Shown: positions 24,224-32,509 of the stretch, piece after piece | Numbering within the stretch: position 1 is the stretch's first letter | Layout: each line of letters starts with the position of its first letter | The notes under the pieces: model-generated | Database searches by the model: none | Seen by the model: only the letters and a program-made list of their open reading frames with translations | Told to the model about the DNA's origin: nothing | NCBI RefSeq assembly: GCF_006228105.1 | Contig: NZ_VDHH01000052.1 | DNA length: 64,000 nucleotides | Direction: 5' to 3' (one strand) | From: Chelonobacter sp006228105 | GTDB lineage: Bacteria > Pseudomonadota > Gammaproteobacteria > Enterobacterales > Pasteurellaceae | Position numbers and translations under genes: made by a program

Positions 24224-25246
24224 TTAATGAATATCTTCCAATAATGCGACAATTTCTTCTGGTGGCGGTAGTTGCCCTTTTAAATCAGAAGGAAGAGTTC
24301 GGGTAATTTGATAAGTTGCGACACCAATAGGTTTTTTCGCATCGTGTAGCGTATATTCAACAATAGTCCGGCTTTTTTCCTTACAAAGAATAATCCCAAT
24401 AGATGGATTTTCATCCGGCTGACGAATCATATTATCAAGTGCGGTTAAATAAAATTGCATTTTGCCAATATATTCGGGTTTAAATTCTCCAATTTTGAGT
24501 TCAATGGCAATCAAACAACGTAATTTACGATGAAAAAGTAATAAATCAATAAAAAAATCTCGTCCATCCACTTCTAAACGATACTGGCTTCCCATAAAGG
24601 CAAACATTCCACCCATCGCACGCAGAAAATCCTCTACTTTAGCAATCAATACTCGTTCTAAAGCTGATTCAGTGTGTAGCTCACTCAAATCTAAAAAATC
24701 AAAAAGATAATCATCTTTAACAGCTAATTTCGCCTGATTACGAACGGTTTCAGGCAGCGTTTTATCAAAATTAGTTTGTCCAAGCAACGCTTTTTCATAG
24801 CTTTGATTTTCGATTTGGTGGGTCAATACTTTTTTTGACCAACCAAATTTTCGACTCATTTTGAGGTAAAACTCGCGTTCTTGCATATCTGAACAGCGTT
24901 CAAGAATAATAAGATTGTGGCTCCAACTAATTTCTCGCACCAGTGGCACGAGTTTTTCATAGGCTGAGTATTTCTCAAAGAAAGCCTTCATTCGCCATAA
25001 ATTAGAAGATGAAAATCCTGTAACATCAGGAAAACTTTTCTTTAAATCAATCGCTAATTTCTGAACAATCGATTTTCCCCATCCCTCATCAGCTTTGCGC
25101 TCAACCAATAGCTTGCCTAAGTCCCAATACAGCTCAACAAGTGCAGAGTTCGCAGCACGCAATGCGTTATACTGTGCATCGCGCACTCGTTCTTTCACTG
25201 AACGTAATAAATCAGCGTAATCACCACTTAAATCAGTTATAGGCAT
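24224..25246 (-). CDS. DUF1016/YhcG-family PD-(D/E)xK nuclease-like protein
   Basis: 340 residues. The N-terminal half (about 10-160) has the DUF1016 pattern: ANSALVELYWDLGKLLVER, then WGKSIVQKLAIDLKKSFPD, then FSSSNLWRMKAFFEKY. The C-terminal half is a PD-(D/E)xK nuclease-like domain with D234 (FFIDLLLFH), E249 and K251 (AIELKIGEF), then GKMQFYLTALDN. YhcG-type proteins are linked to mobile and defence regions and some act as nucleases; the role of this one is unknown. It has its own ribosome site (GGAATAATAA before the ATG) and sits between menB and menC, ten bases from menC, with no relation to quinone synthesis. It contains a USS (near 24437), so it has probably been resident for some time. 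Confidence 0.9.
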   Translation of the reverse strand: MPITDLSGDYADLLRSVKERVRDAQYNALRAANSALVELYWDLGKLLVERKADEGWGKSIVQKLAIDLKKSFPDVTGFSSSNLWRMKAFFEKYSAYEKLVPLVREISWSHNLIILERCSDMQEREFYLKMSRKFGWSKKVLTHQIENQSYEKALLGQTNFDKTLPETVRNQAKLAVKDDYLFDFLDLSELHTESALERVLIAKVEDFLRAMGGMFAFMGSQYRLEVDGRDFFIDLLLFHRKLRCLIAIELKIGEFKPEYIGKMQFYLTALDNMIRQPDENPSIGIILCKEKSRTIVEYTLHDAKKPIGVATYQITRTLPSDLKGQLPPPEEIVALLEDIH

Positions 25247-25270
25247 AGATTATTATTCCTTTTAGGAAAA

Positions 25271-26128
25271 CTACGGATTACGTTTAAACTTGCTGAAATC
25301 CGGTTCGCGTTTTTGGTTGAAGGCGTTGCGTCCTTCTTGTCCCTCTTCAGTCATGTAGAACAGCATGGTGGCATTGCCGGCGAGCTCTTGTAATCCCGCT
25401 TGTCCGTCGCAGTCGGCGTTTAATGCTGCTTTTAAACAGCGCAGTGCAATCGGGCTGTTTTGTAACATTTCGCGACACCAGCGCACGGTCTCTTTTTCCA
25501 AATCGGCATATGGCACAACAGTGTTGACCAAGCCCATATCCAGCGCCTCTTGTGCGTTATATTGGCGGCATAAGAACCAGATTTCACGCGCTTTTTTCTG
25601 CCCGACGATGCGTGCCATGTACGATGCGCCCCAACCGCCGTCGAACGAGCCGACTTTCGGTCCGGTTTGACCGAACATTGCATTTTCCGCCGCAATGGTT
25701 AAATCACACAGCATATGCAATACATGACCGCCGCCGATCGCATAACCGGCGACCATCGCCACCACCGGTTTCGGGCAGCTGCGGATATCGCGTTGAAAAT
25801 CCAACACATTTAGGTGATGTACCCCGGCTTCGTCTTGATAACCGCCGTAGTCGCCACGCACTTTCTGATCACCACCGGCACAGAATGCTTTTTCGCCCTG
25901 TCCGGTCAGCACGATCACGCCGATTTTTTCATCAAAACGGGCATCAGCAAAGGCGGTAATCATCTCTTTCACCGTTTGCGGACGGAACGCATTGCGCACT
26001 TCCGGGCGGTTGATAGTGATTTTGGCGATACCGTCGGCAGATTTGTGATATAAAATATCATTGTAGCCGTTGCTGCAATCCTGCCATTCGACCGGGGCGT
26101 ATAAAAATGCTTCGCTTGGGTATAACAT
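25271..26128 (-). CDS. menB: 1,4-dihydroxy-2-naphthoyl-CoA synthase
   Basis: 285 residues, identical in length to E. coli MenB, a crotonase-fold hexamer. Characteristic blocks: AKITINRPEVRNAFRP, FCAGGDQKVRGDYGGYQDEAG, AMVAGYAIGGGHVLHMLCDLTIAA and the GSFDGGWGASYMARIVGQKKARE segment. It closes the second naphthoquinone ring from o-succinylbenzoyl-CoA. It lies 19 bases after menH in the menF-D-H-B run. Confidence 0.98.
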   Translation of the reverse strand: MLYPSEAFLYAPVEWQDCSNGYNDILYHKSADGIAKITINRPEVRNAFRPQTVKEMITAFADARFDEKIGVIVLTGQGEKAFCAGGDQKVRGDYGGYQDEAGVHHLNVLDFQRDIRSCPKPVVAMVAGYAIGGGHVLHMLCDLTIAAENAMFGQTGPKVGSFDGGWGASYMARIVGQKKAREIWFLCRQYNAQEALDMGLVNTVVPYADLEKETVRWCREMLQNSPIALRCLKAALNADCDGQAGLQELAGNATMLFYMTEEGQEGRNAFNQKREPDFSKFKRNP

Positions 26129-26147
26129 ACTGTTTCCTTATTATATT

Positions 26148-26900
26148 TTAAACTAAAAGTGCGGTCAGCTTTGCCGCAAAATCATCGGGATTTTCAAGAT
26201 GGGCGTTGTGTCCTGCCTGTTGAATCAGGGTTAAATTTAACTGATTTTGTTGTGCTTGTGCACGAAATTTTTGATCGTATTCGCCACAAAAAAAATGAAT
26301 CGGCAAATCCGTTGACCGCACTTTAGCGACTAAATTGGGCTGTTTTGCCAACGAGGTCGCCAACAACATTTGCGCGATATTTACGCCGCAATTGGGTGTG
26401 CGTTTTTCAATTAACGCTTGCCGCTGTACTAAACTCAAGTGGCTAAACACCGGTTGTTGATACCAGTCATTCAATACCGCACTTGGCGGCTCGGTGCTGA
26501 AACGCTGCGCCCACGACTGATCGCTCAACCAGCGAGCTTGTTTTTCGGCTTCCGTATGCAAGCCTAAATTGGCTCCTTCAATAATCAATCCTTGCAAATG
26601 GCCACGTTCAATCTGCGCCTGCAACGCATAATACAGTGCAATTCGTCCACCGAGTGAATAACCGATTAACCAATAGGGGTTGCCACCCACCGCACTTTGG
26701 ATTTTTTCTGCCAAATAACGACAAGTTTGTGCGAAATCAGCGACAATTGCTGCTTTTTGCGCCCCGTGCAATGGCAAATCTAAACTAACGCAATGAAAGT
26801 GCGGTAAACGATCGATTATCGGCTGCCAATCGGCTTGCGTGCCCAATAAACCATGTAGAAAAACCAAACACGGCTTTGGCTGCTCGCCGTTAACTGCCAA
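26148..26900 (-). CDS. menH: SHCHC synthase (2-succinyl-6-hydroxy-2,4-cyclohexadiene-1-carboxylate synthase)
   Basis: 250 residues with a TTG start at 26900, chosen because GGAG lies six bases upstream and the next residues reach LVFLHGLLG at the usual distance; the frame extends to another TTG at 26924. Alpha/beta hydrolase: oxyanion motif HGLLG, nucleophile elbow GYSLGGR with the catalytic Ser, DWYQQPVFSHL as in E. coli MenH, Asp in CGEYDQKF, and the final His in AGHNAHLENP. It eliminates pyruvate from SEPHCHC. It overlaps the menD 3' end. Confidence 0.92.
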   Translation of the reverse strand: MAVNGEQPKPCLVFLHGLLGTQADWQPIIDRLPHFHCVSLDLPLHGAQKAAIVADFAQTCRYLAEKIQSAVGGNPYWLIGYSLGGRIALYYALQAQIERGHLQGLIIEGANLGLHTEAEKQARWLSDQSWAQRFSTEPPSAVLNDWYQQPVFSHLSLVQRQALIEKRTPNCGVNIAQMLLATSLAKQPNLVAKVRSTDLPIHFFCGEYDQKFRAQAQQNQLNLTLIQQAGHNAHLENPDDFAAKLTALLV

Positions 26901-28596
26901 TCTGCGCTCCGGCAATTTGTTCAATCAGCGATTTATAAATTTTACTGCCGTCGTTCGGATTGACTTTAATCTCGATGATGCTCGTCTCTTTGCGCCCATA
27001 AGCCTGTTTCAATACCGAATTCAGATCCGCCCAGGTATAAGGACGGCTGTAGTTAATATTGAACATTGCCGCTGCCTGTGAGAAATCCAGCCCGTGTCCT
27101 AAACGATAAAACTGCTCTTTCACGCTTTCATCGACCGGCAACATATCAAAAATTGCGCCACCGTTGTTATTGATCACAAACAGGATCGTCGGTTGCTTGA
27201 CTTGCTTAAACAGCGCCAACGAGTTGAGATCATAGAGCGTTGAAATATCGCCGATCATCGCTACCAGCGGTTGGTTAGTGCCGATTGCCACCCCTGCTGC
27301 GGTTGCCAACAAACCATCAATTCCGCTGGCACCGCGATTGGTGTAAACCGGATAGCCTTCCGGCAGCTTACAGAGTGCATCCACCAAACGGACAAACAAG
27401 CTGTTGCCCAAAAACAACGATCCGTTGCTCGGCAGCACACGACTGACATGATGCGCCAACGACGCTTCGTTTAAATTACCGCCGATTTGTTGTTCGATAA
27501 AGCTGGCGCAAAATTGCGATAGTGCCAGCGGCTCCAGCAACCACGGGCGTTGGCGCAGCGGTGGATGGGCGCGCAGCCAGTGATGTGCTTTCACATTAAA
27601 ACGAGTATGTTGATGATGGTATGGATCAAGATCTTTCTGTGATGCCTCAATCAGCCAAAATTCACCTTTGAATTGTTCGAGGAAGCGATTGACCCGTTTG
27701 CTGATAATCTGACTGCCGAATTGCAGTACGATTTCTGCTTGCAATAATTTTTGTTGAACAATTTCATTTGCCAACCAAATATCGGCATACGGCAATGACG
27801 ACTCAAGCCCCGACTGAATATCGCTGATCACCACCCAGCCCATGGTCGCCGCCCAAGCGGAAATGCCCATGCTCTGTTCCAGCGGCAATTTGCCGACCAC
27901 AATCACACCTTGCTTGGTGCGCCAGTAGTCCCAATTTTCGTGAATCAGCACCTCACTTTGCTGCTCAGCATATTCAATCCACGACTGTTTTTTACCTGCC
28001 CAGCGATTAAAATCCGCTAACCAAGCGGCGTGCTGAACCGCACTTTCATCGCTTTGATACAAGGGTTCGGCAAACGGCAAATTAAAATGAATTACACCAT
28101 GCTGCATTTTTTGCTGATGACAAGCCTGGTCGATACGACTGAGCAGCCACGCGGTCGAATAATCTTCGCTCGGACGCGGGAAATTGATCGCGGCGATCGG
28201 ATAATCAGCGAACATACCCGGCTGCTGAATCGCTTGATTAGCACCGCAGCCAATCAGTTCCGGTGGGCGATCGGCGGTCAGCACGATCAGATTATGCCCA
28301 CTTTGCGTCGCTTCAATAATTGCCGGATAAAGGTTTGCGGCGGCGGTGCCGGAGGTGACAATAATTGCTATCGGCGTATTGCTGGCTTTTGCTAAGCCCA
28401 GCGCCAAAAAACCCAAGCCGCGTTCGTCAAAATGGGTATGGCAGGTTACACGATGCCCGTCTTCCAGTCGCACCGCTTCCAAGGTCAACGGCGTGGAACG
28501 CGAACCGGGCGCAATACAAATATGCTGCACCCCGTTACGCACTATACTTTCTAAAACCACTCTCGCCCAACAGCGATTCAATACCGCAACTGACAT
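26890..28596 (-). CDS. menD: SEPHCHC synthase (MenD)
   Basis: 568 residues (E. coli 556), a thiamine-diphosphate enzyme joining 2-oxoglutarate and isochorismate. N terminus has CIAPGSRSTPLTLEA and the ThDP-activating Glu region THFDERGLGFLALGLAKAS. The centre has the pyrimidine/oxo region VLTADRPPELIGCGANQAI. The ThDP/Mg2+ motif is GDISTLYDLNSLALF with NNNGGAIFDMLP about 30 residues later. The ATG has GGAG seven bases upstream. menF lies 31 bases before it. Confidence 0.97.
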   Translation of the reverse strand: MSVAVLNRCWARVVLESIVRNGVQHICIAPGSRSTPLTLEAVRLEDGHRVTCHTHFDERGLGFLALGLAKASNTPIAIIVTSGTAAANLYPAIIEATQSGHNLIVLTADRPPELIGCGANQAIQQPGMFADYPIAAINFPRPSEDYSTAWLLSRIDQACHQQKMQHGVIHFNLPFAEPLYQSDESAVQHAAWLADFNRWAGKKQSWIEYAEQQSEVLIHENWDYWRTKQGVIVVGKLPLEQSMGISAWAATMGWVVISDIQSGLESSLPYADIWLANEIVQQKLLQAEIVLQFGSQIISKRVNRFLEQFKGEFWLIEASQKDLDPYHHQHTRFNVKAHHWLRAHPPLRQRPWLLEPLALSQFCASFIEQQIGGNLNEASLAHHVSRVLPSNGSLFLGNSLFVRLVDALCKLPEGYPVYTNRGASGIDGLLATAAGVAIGTNQPLVAMIGDISTLYDLNSLALFKQVKQPTILFVINNNGGAIFDMLPVDESVKEQFYRLGHGLDFSQAAAMFNINYSRPYTWADLNSVLKQAYGRKETSIIEIKVNPNDGSKIYKSLIEQIAGAQIGS

Positions 28597-28627
28597 TCCT
28601 CTACTCCATCTCTATCCACGGGAAATT

Positions 28628-29914
28628 TTATGCCGGAAATAACAACAGGATTCCCGCTGCTTTTCGTTCGATCTCCTGCCATTCTAACAAGGGAACGGAA
28701 CCGGCAACAATACCTGCACCGGTGAAAATCATTATTTTATCTTGATTTAACAAGGTTGAGCGGATCGCAACACAAAATTCACTGTTTGCCAACGACATCA
28801 CCCCCAAAGTGCCAGCATACCACTCGCGCCGAAAATTTTGCCGCTTGGCAATAAAATTCAGGGCGGATCTATCCGGCAGTCCACCTACTGCCGCACTGGG
28901 ATGAATTGCACCCAAACAGGTGCTGTCATCGGCATCCGGATAAAGTTTAGCGGCAATTTTGCGTACCAGATGCTGCACATAACTTAATTTACGACTGGTC
29001 AAACTTTCAATATCCAGATGCTGGCTGAAATTCGCCAATTTTGCACAAATATCCTCCACCACCAAGCGATTTTCATGAATATTCTTCCGGTCTTGCAACA
29101 GCCACTGTTGCTGTTGTTCGGTTTGCTGAGGGTCATCACTGCTGACCGCTGTTCCCGCCAACGCCTCGGTGATCAACTGTTGCCCCTCACGCTGATACAA
29201 ACGTTCCGGACTCGCACCTAAAAAAACCTGCTCCGGATTTTGCGCCCACAAAAAATAGTAACAATCAGCGTGTTGAACACGCGCCTGCGCCACTAAATCA
29301 TAGGGATTTACTGCGCTATCGCTGCGATACGTTTTTTTCTGCGCCAGCACCACTTTGGTAAAATGCCCCTGCTCAATATGCGTCAAGGCTTCGCCAACTA
29401 GCGCCTGCCACTCATTTTCACTGTAATTCTGCGTTTCAAGGCTTAATGTTGTCTGAACCTGTTTCAATGGTAGAGGCGGAGACAGTCCTTGCAAGAAAGC
29501 CTCAACCGCACTTTGCTGATCATCCGCAGACAAAGTCAGGGTGATGTGCCATGTTTGCGCCCGCTGCTCCAGCCACAATCGCGGCAGATAAAAATGCGCC
29601 TCGCCCTCAAAGGTCAAGCCGCCGACCAATTGCAGCGGCTGCGCCGGATAGGCCGTCAAAAACGCTTGCGCTGCTGCCAACTCGGTAAAATAGTTTACCT
29701 GTCCCAATGCGACACATTGTGTTGCGCTTTCTCTGGCTTGCCAAAAAAATTGCGGGTAACAGCACTGTCCTTTTAGCCAAGCCAACACATCGTCGCTCGC
29801 TGAATCCGGCGTAAATTCCAGCTGATACTGGCTGATTGCTGAGTTTTGCGCGCTGAAATCATGCGCATTCAACCGTTGTCTTAATTGTTGTTTTATCTGT
29901 TGCCAACAGTCCAT
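28628..29914 (-). CDS. menF: isochorismate synthase
   Basis: 428 residues from ATG 29914 (MDCWQQIKQ); a TTG three codons upstream (29923) is also possible and neither has a strong ribosome site. It is a chorismate-utilising enzyme: FTKVVLAQKKTYRSD, EQVFLGASPERLYQREG, TEALAGTAVSS, ENRLVVEDICAKLANFS, HPSAAVGGLPDRSALNFI and FTGAGIVAGSVPLLEWQEIERKA. It converts chorismate to isochorismate, the first menaquinone step, and heads the men run, which would be needed for anaerobic respiration. Confidence 0.95.
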   Translation of the reverse strand: MDCWQQIKQQLRQRLNAHDFSAQNSAISQYQLEFTPDSASDDVLAWLKGQCCYPQFFWQARESATQCVALGQVNYFTELAAAQAFLTAYPAQPLQLVGGLTFEGEAHFYLPRLWLEQRAQTWHITLTLSADDQQSAVEAFLQGLSPPLPLKQVQTTLSLETQNYSENEWQALVGEALTHIEQGHFTKVVLAQKKTYRSDSAVNPYDLVAQARVQHADCYYFLWAQNPEQVFLGASPERLYQREGQQLITEALAGTAVSSDDPQQTEQQQQWLLQDRKNIHENRLVVEDICAKLANFSQHLDIESLTSRKLSYVQHLVRKIAAKLYPDADDSTCLGAIHPSAAVGGLPDRSALNFIAKRQNFRREWYAGTLGVMSLANSEFCVAIRSTLLNQDKIMIFTGAGIVAGSVPLLEWQEIERKAAGILLLFPA

Positions 29915-30124
29915 AACGTCCAATCTTGTCTTAAGTTATCAATCGTCGTAATCGAAGGCCTATAATTCAGTGCCTCGATCCTTACCTATTCGGCATATAA
30001 AGCCCTAATTTTACCGCACTTTAAAATAAATATTTACTAAATCTTTCCATTTTTCGCAAATAAGCGTAGAGTAAATAAATTCATTTTCATCGATTGTTTT
30101 TAACGCATTAATCAAGGGTTAACC

Positions 30125-31339
30125 ATGAATATTTTCCCTAAATCCAATAAATTAGAACATGTTTGCTACGATATTCGCGGCAAAGTGCACAAAGAAGCGG
30201 TGCGCCTAGAGGAAGAAGGACATAAAATTTTAAAACTGAATATCGGCAACACGGCCCCGTTCGGCTTTGATGCGCCGGATGAAGTGCTAGTCGATATTAT
30301 CCGCAACTTGCCAACCGCCCAAGGTTATTGCGAATCAAAAGGATTGTACTCTGCGCGCAAAGCAGTGGTGCAGTATTACCAATCCAAAGGGGTGGTGGAC
30401 TCCACCGTGAACGATGTCTATATCGGCAATGGTGGTTCAGAGTTGATCACCATGTCGATGCAAGCGTTATTAAATGATGGCGATGAAGTCTTGGTGCCGA
30501 TGCCGGATTATCCGCTTTGGACGGCAGCGGTAACCCTTTCCGGCGGCAAAGCGGTGCATTATGTCTGTGATGAACAGGCGGACTGGTTTCCGGATATCGC
30601 CGATATTAAAAGCAAAGTCACTGCACGCACAAAAGCCATTATTTTAATCAACCCAAATAATCCGACCGGTGCCGTCTACAGTAAAGCCGTGCTACTGGAA
30701 ATTGCCGAAGTCGCACGCCAGCACAATTTACTGATTTTCGCCGATGAAGTATACGACAAAATTCTCTATGACGGTGCAGTACACCATCACATTGCCTCCC
30801 TTGCGCCAGATTTATTAACCATTACCATTAACAGCTTGTCCAAAGCATATCGCAGCTGCGGCTTCCGACAAGGATGGATGATTTTGAACGGCCCGAAAGA
30901 TAAGGCGAAAGGCTATATCGAAGGCTTGGATATGATGGCATCGATGCGCCTGTGTGCCAATGTACCGATGCAGCATGCAATTCAAACCGCACTTGGTGGC
31001 TATCAAAGTATCAATGAATTGATTTTGCCGAACGGACGTTTGTTAGAACAACGTAATCTCGCCTATGACCTGCTGAATCAAATTCCGGGGGTGAGCTGTG
31101 TCAAACCGATGGGTGCGTTATATCTGTTCCCAAAACTGGATATGAAAAAATTCAATCTGTATGACGATGAAAAAATGGTGCTCGATCTGTTACGCCAAGA
31201 AAAAGTACTGATCGTGCACGGCCGTGGTTTTAACTGGCACCAACCGGACCATTTCCGCATTGTCACCCTACCTTATGTAACTCAGTTGGAAGATGCAATT
31301 AATAAAATCGCACGGTTTTTGGCAAATTATCGGCAGTGA
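30125..31339 (+). CDS. alaA: alanine aminotransferase AlaA
   Basis: 404 residues, the same size as E. coli AlaA (YfbQ) and highly similar (NIFPKSNKLEHVCYDIRG, LNIGNTAPFGFDAPDEV, YIGNGGSELITMSMQALL, INPNNPTGAVYS). The PLP lysine is in SLSKAYRSCGFRQGW near residue 240. It makes alanine from pyruvate and glutamate. It is monocistronic, with AAGGG before the ATG and a terminator 17 bases after the stop. The 200 bases upstream to menF hold its promoter region and a USS core (near 30014). Confidence 0.96.
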   Translation: MNIFPKSNKLEHVCYDIRGKVHKEAVRLEEEGHKILKLNIGNTAPFGFDAPDEVLVDIIRNLPTAQGYCESKGLYSARKAVVQYYQSKGVVDSTVNDVYIGNGGSELITMSMQALLNDGDEVLVPMPDYPLWTAAVTLSGGKAVHYVCDEQADWFPDIADIKSKVTARTKAIILINPNNPTGAVYSKAVLLEIAEVARQHNLLIFADEVYDKILYDGAVHHHIASLAPDLLTITINSLSKAYRSCGFRQGWMILNGPKDKAKGYIEGLDMMASMRLCANVPMQHAIQTALGGYQSINELILPNGRLLEQRNLAYDLLNQIPGVSCVKPMGALYLFPKLDMKKFNLYDDEKMVLDLLRQEKVLIVHGRGFNWHQPDHFRIVTLPYVTQLEDAINKIARFLANYRQ

Positions 31340-31355
31340 CCAAACAAAATCAGTA

Positions 31356-31381
31356 AAAACTGCGCTCAATTGCGCAGTTTT
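31356..31381. terminator. bidirectional terminator between alaA and hutZ
   Basis: AAAACTGCGC (31356-31365), loop TCAATT, GCGCAGTTTT (31372-31381): a perfect 10-bp stem whose A/T ends provide a T run on both strands. It serves alaA from the left and hutZ (stop at 31385) from the right. Confidence 0.85.
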
Positions 31382-31384
31382 AGA

Positions 31385-31924
31385 TTAACGCTTAATATGC
31401 CCACGCTTTTCTCGCGATAGATGTCCCTGCTGTAAATGGATGGCACCGACTAAATCATCCGAGCTGACTTTAAATGCCTGCCCGAATCCTTTGACAAACA
31501 ATCCTTGCTCAGGAATTAAATTAAATAAGGTGAAATCCTGCAACGAAGACAAATGCTGCACCACCTCACCGTGCCTTGCCATCAATGCCTGTGTGCCTTG
31601 TTGCCATTCTATCGAGTCGTATGACACAATTTCTGCTGTCGCATCAAACGAAAGACGGCGACGGGCAAAAATCTGACGACTCCGCTCCTCATCTTCAATC
31701 AGCATTAACGATACTTTCGGTACTTGTTTTAAGTTTCGGGCGTGACGCGCAACATCAGAAATAAGAACATAATATCCCCTGTCATTTAACACAAAAGGTG
31801 CATAACTGATATTCGGATTGCCTTCAGCATCTACGGTTGCCAATAATAGTGTTCTGCATTGCTGTTTCATTGCCTGAATTTCAGGGCCTAAACGATTTTG
31901 TAACCGCTCTTGTCGATCTGTCAT
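31385..31924 (-). CDS. hutZ: HutZ/HugZ-family haem utilisation protein
   Basis: 179 residues from ATG 31924 (MTDRQERLQNRLGPEIQAMKQQ), chosen because AGGA lies seven bases upstream and the core begins where HutZ proteins begin; the frame extends to 32077 with unrelated sequence. Split-barrel (pyridoxamine-phosphate-oxidase-like) fold: TLLLATVDAEGNPNISYAPF, YYVLISDVARHARNL, VSLMLIEDEERSRQIFARRRL. The C-terminal Phe-rich GLFVKGFGQAFKV and the GAIHLQQGH His region match haem-binding HutZ. Known: HutZ of Vibrio binds and can degrade haem. It follows hutX by 13 bases. Confidence 0.9.
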   Translation of the reverse strand: MTDRQERLQNRLGPEIQAMKQQCRTLLLATVDAEGNPNISYAPFVLNDRGYYVLISDVARHARNLKQVPKVSLMLIEDEERSRQIFARRRLSFDATAEIVSYDSIEWQQGTQALMARHGEVVQHLSSLQDFTLFNLIPEQGLFVKGFGQAFKVSSDDLVGAIHLQQGHLSREKRGHIKR

Positions 31925-31937
31925 AATTATATCCTGG

Positions 31938-32444
31938 TTATTGTTGTATAAATAAGTGTTTAAACTGCTCAACTTGCTGCGGATACAGCGTTCTCTGCCG
32001 ATCTCTACCCAGATAAACTTTAAAAATAACATTATCGCTTGCGGCAATAAAGACAAAAGCGTAGCTCTCTTTGCCACGAAAAGGTTTATTTAGTAATACA
32101 ATTTTCTTGATTGCTTCTAATTTCAAATGCCCATGCAAGGCACTATTACTATCGCTTTTCATATTTAAATTAAAATAACCATAGCCGTTTTTTCCACCGG
32201 GAAACGGACCGGAAACTTCAAAAATGGAACCTTCTTTTTCAATAATCGTTACCAGCTCGCCCCACTCACTCAGTTTTCCCAACAATGCTTCCGCTTCTAC
32301 ACCATCAACAACTCGGATAAAAGGTGACGGCAGCGCTAAAATAACCAAGCCTTCTGGTTGTTTTAACGCAGCAGCCAGCTCCAATGTCAATAGATCGGGA
32401 TTTTCCATCAATAAATCGGCGACCTGTTTTTTTAATTTTTCCAT
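31938..32444 (-). CDS. hutX: HutX/HuvX-family intracellular haem carrier
   Basis: 168 residues, the usual length of the HutX/ChuX/HuvX family. Characteristic features are the N-terminal helical part, then FPGGKNGYGYFNLNMKSDSNSALHGHLKLEAIKKIVLLNKPFRGKESYAFVF, described as the glycine-rich loop and central sheet (about 83-133). HutX binds haem in the cytosol and passes it to HutZ, encoded just downstream. GGAATAAAAT precedes the ATG. It is third on the leftward transcript hutW-receptor-hutX-hutZ. Confidence 0.92.
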   Translation of the reverse strand: MEKLKKQVADLLMENPDLLTLELAAALKQPEGLVILALPSPFIRVVDGVEAEALLGKLSEWGELVTIIEKEGSIFEVSGPFPGGKNGYGYFNLNMKSDSNSALHGHLKLEAIKKIVLLNKPFRGKESYAFVFIAASDNVIFKVYLGRDRQRTLYPQQVEQFKHLFIQQ

Positions 32445-32509
32445 ATTTTATTCCTTAATATATTATTTCTTTAAACCACACTTAACATTTAGTTATTCAG
32501 TAAACCTGA

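Noticed and set aside
31925..32077. N-terminal extension of hutZ
   Set aside because: Overlaps hutX on the same strand in another frame; ATG 31924 has its own ribosome site and matches the family start.
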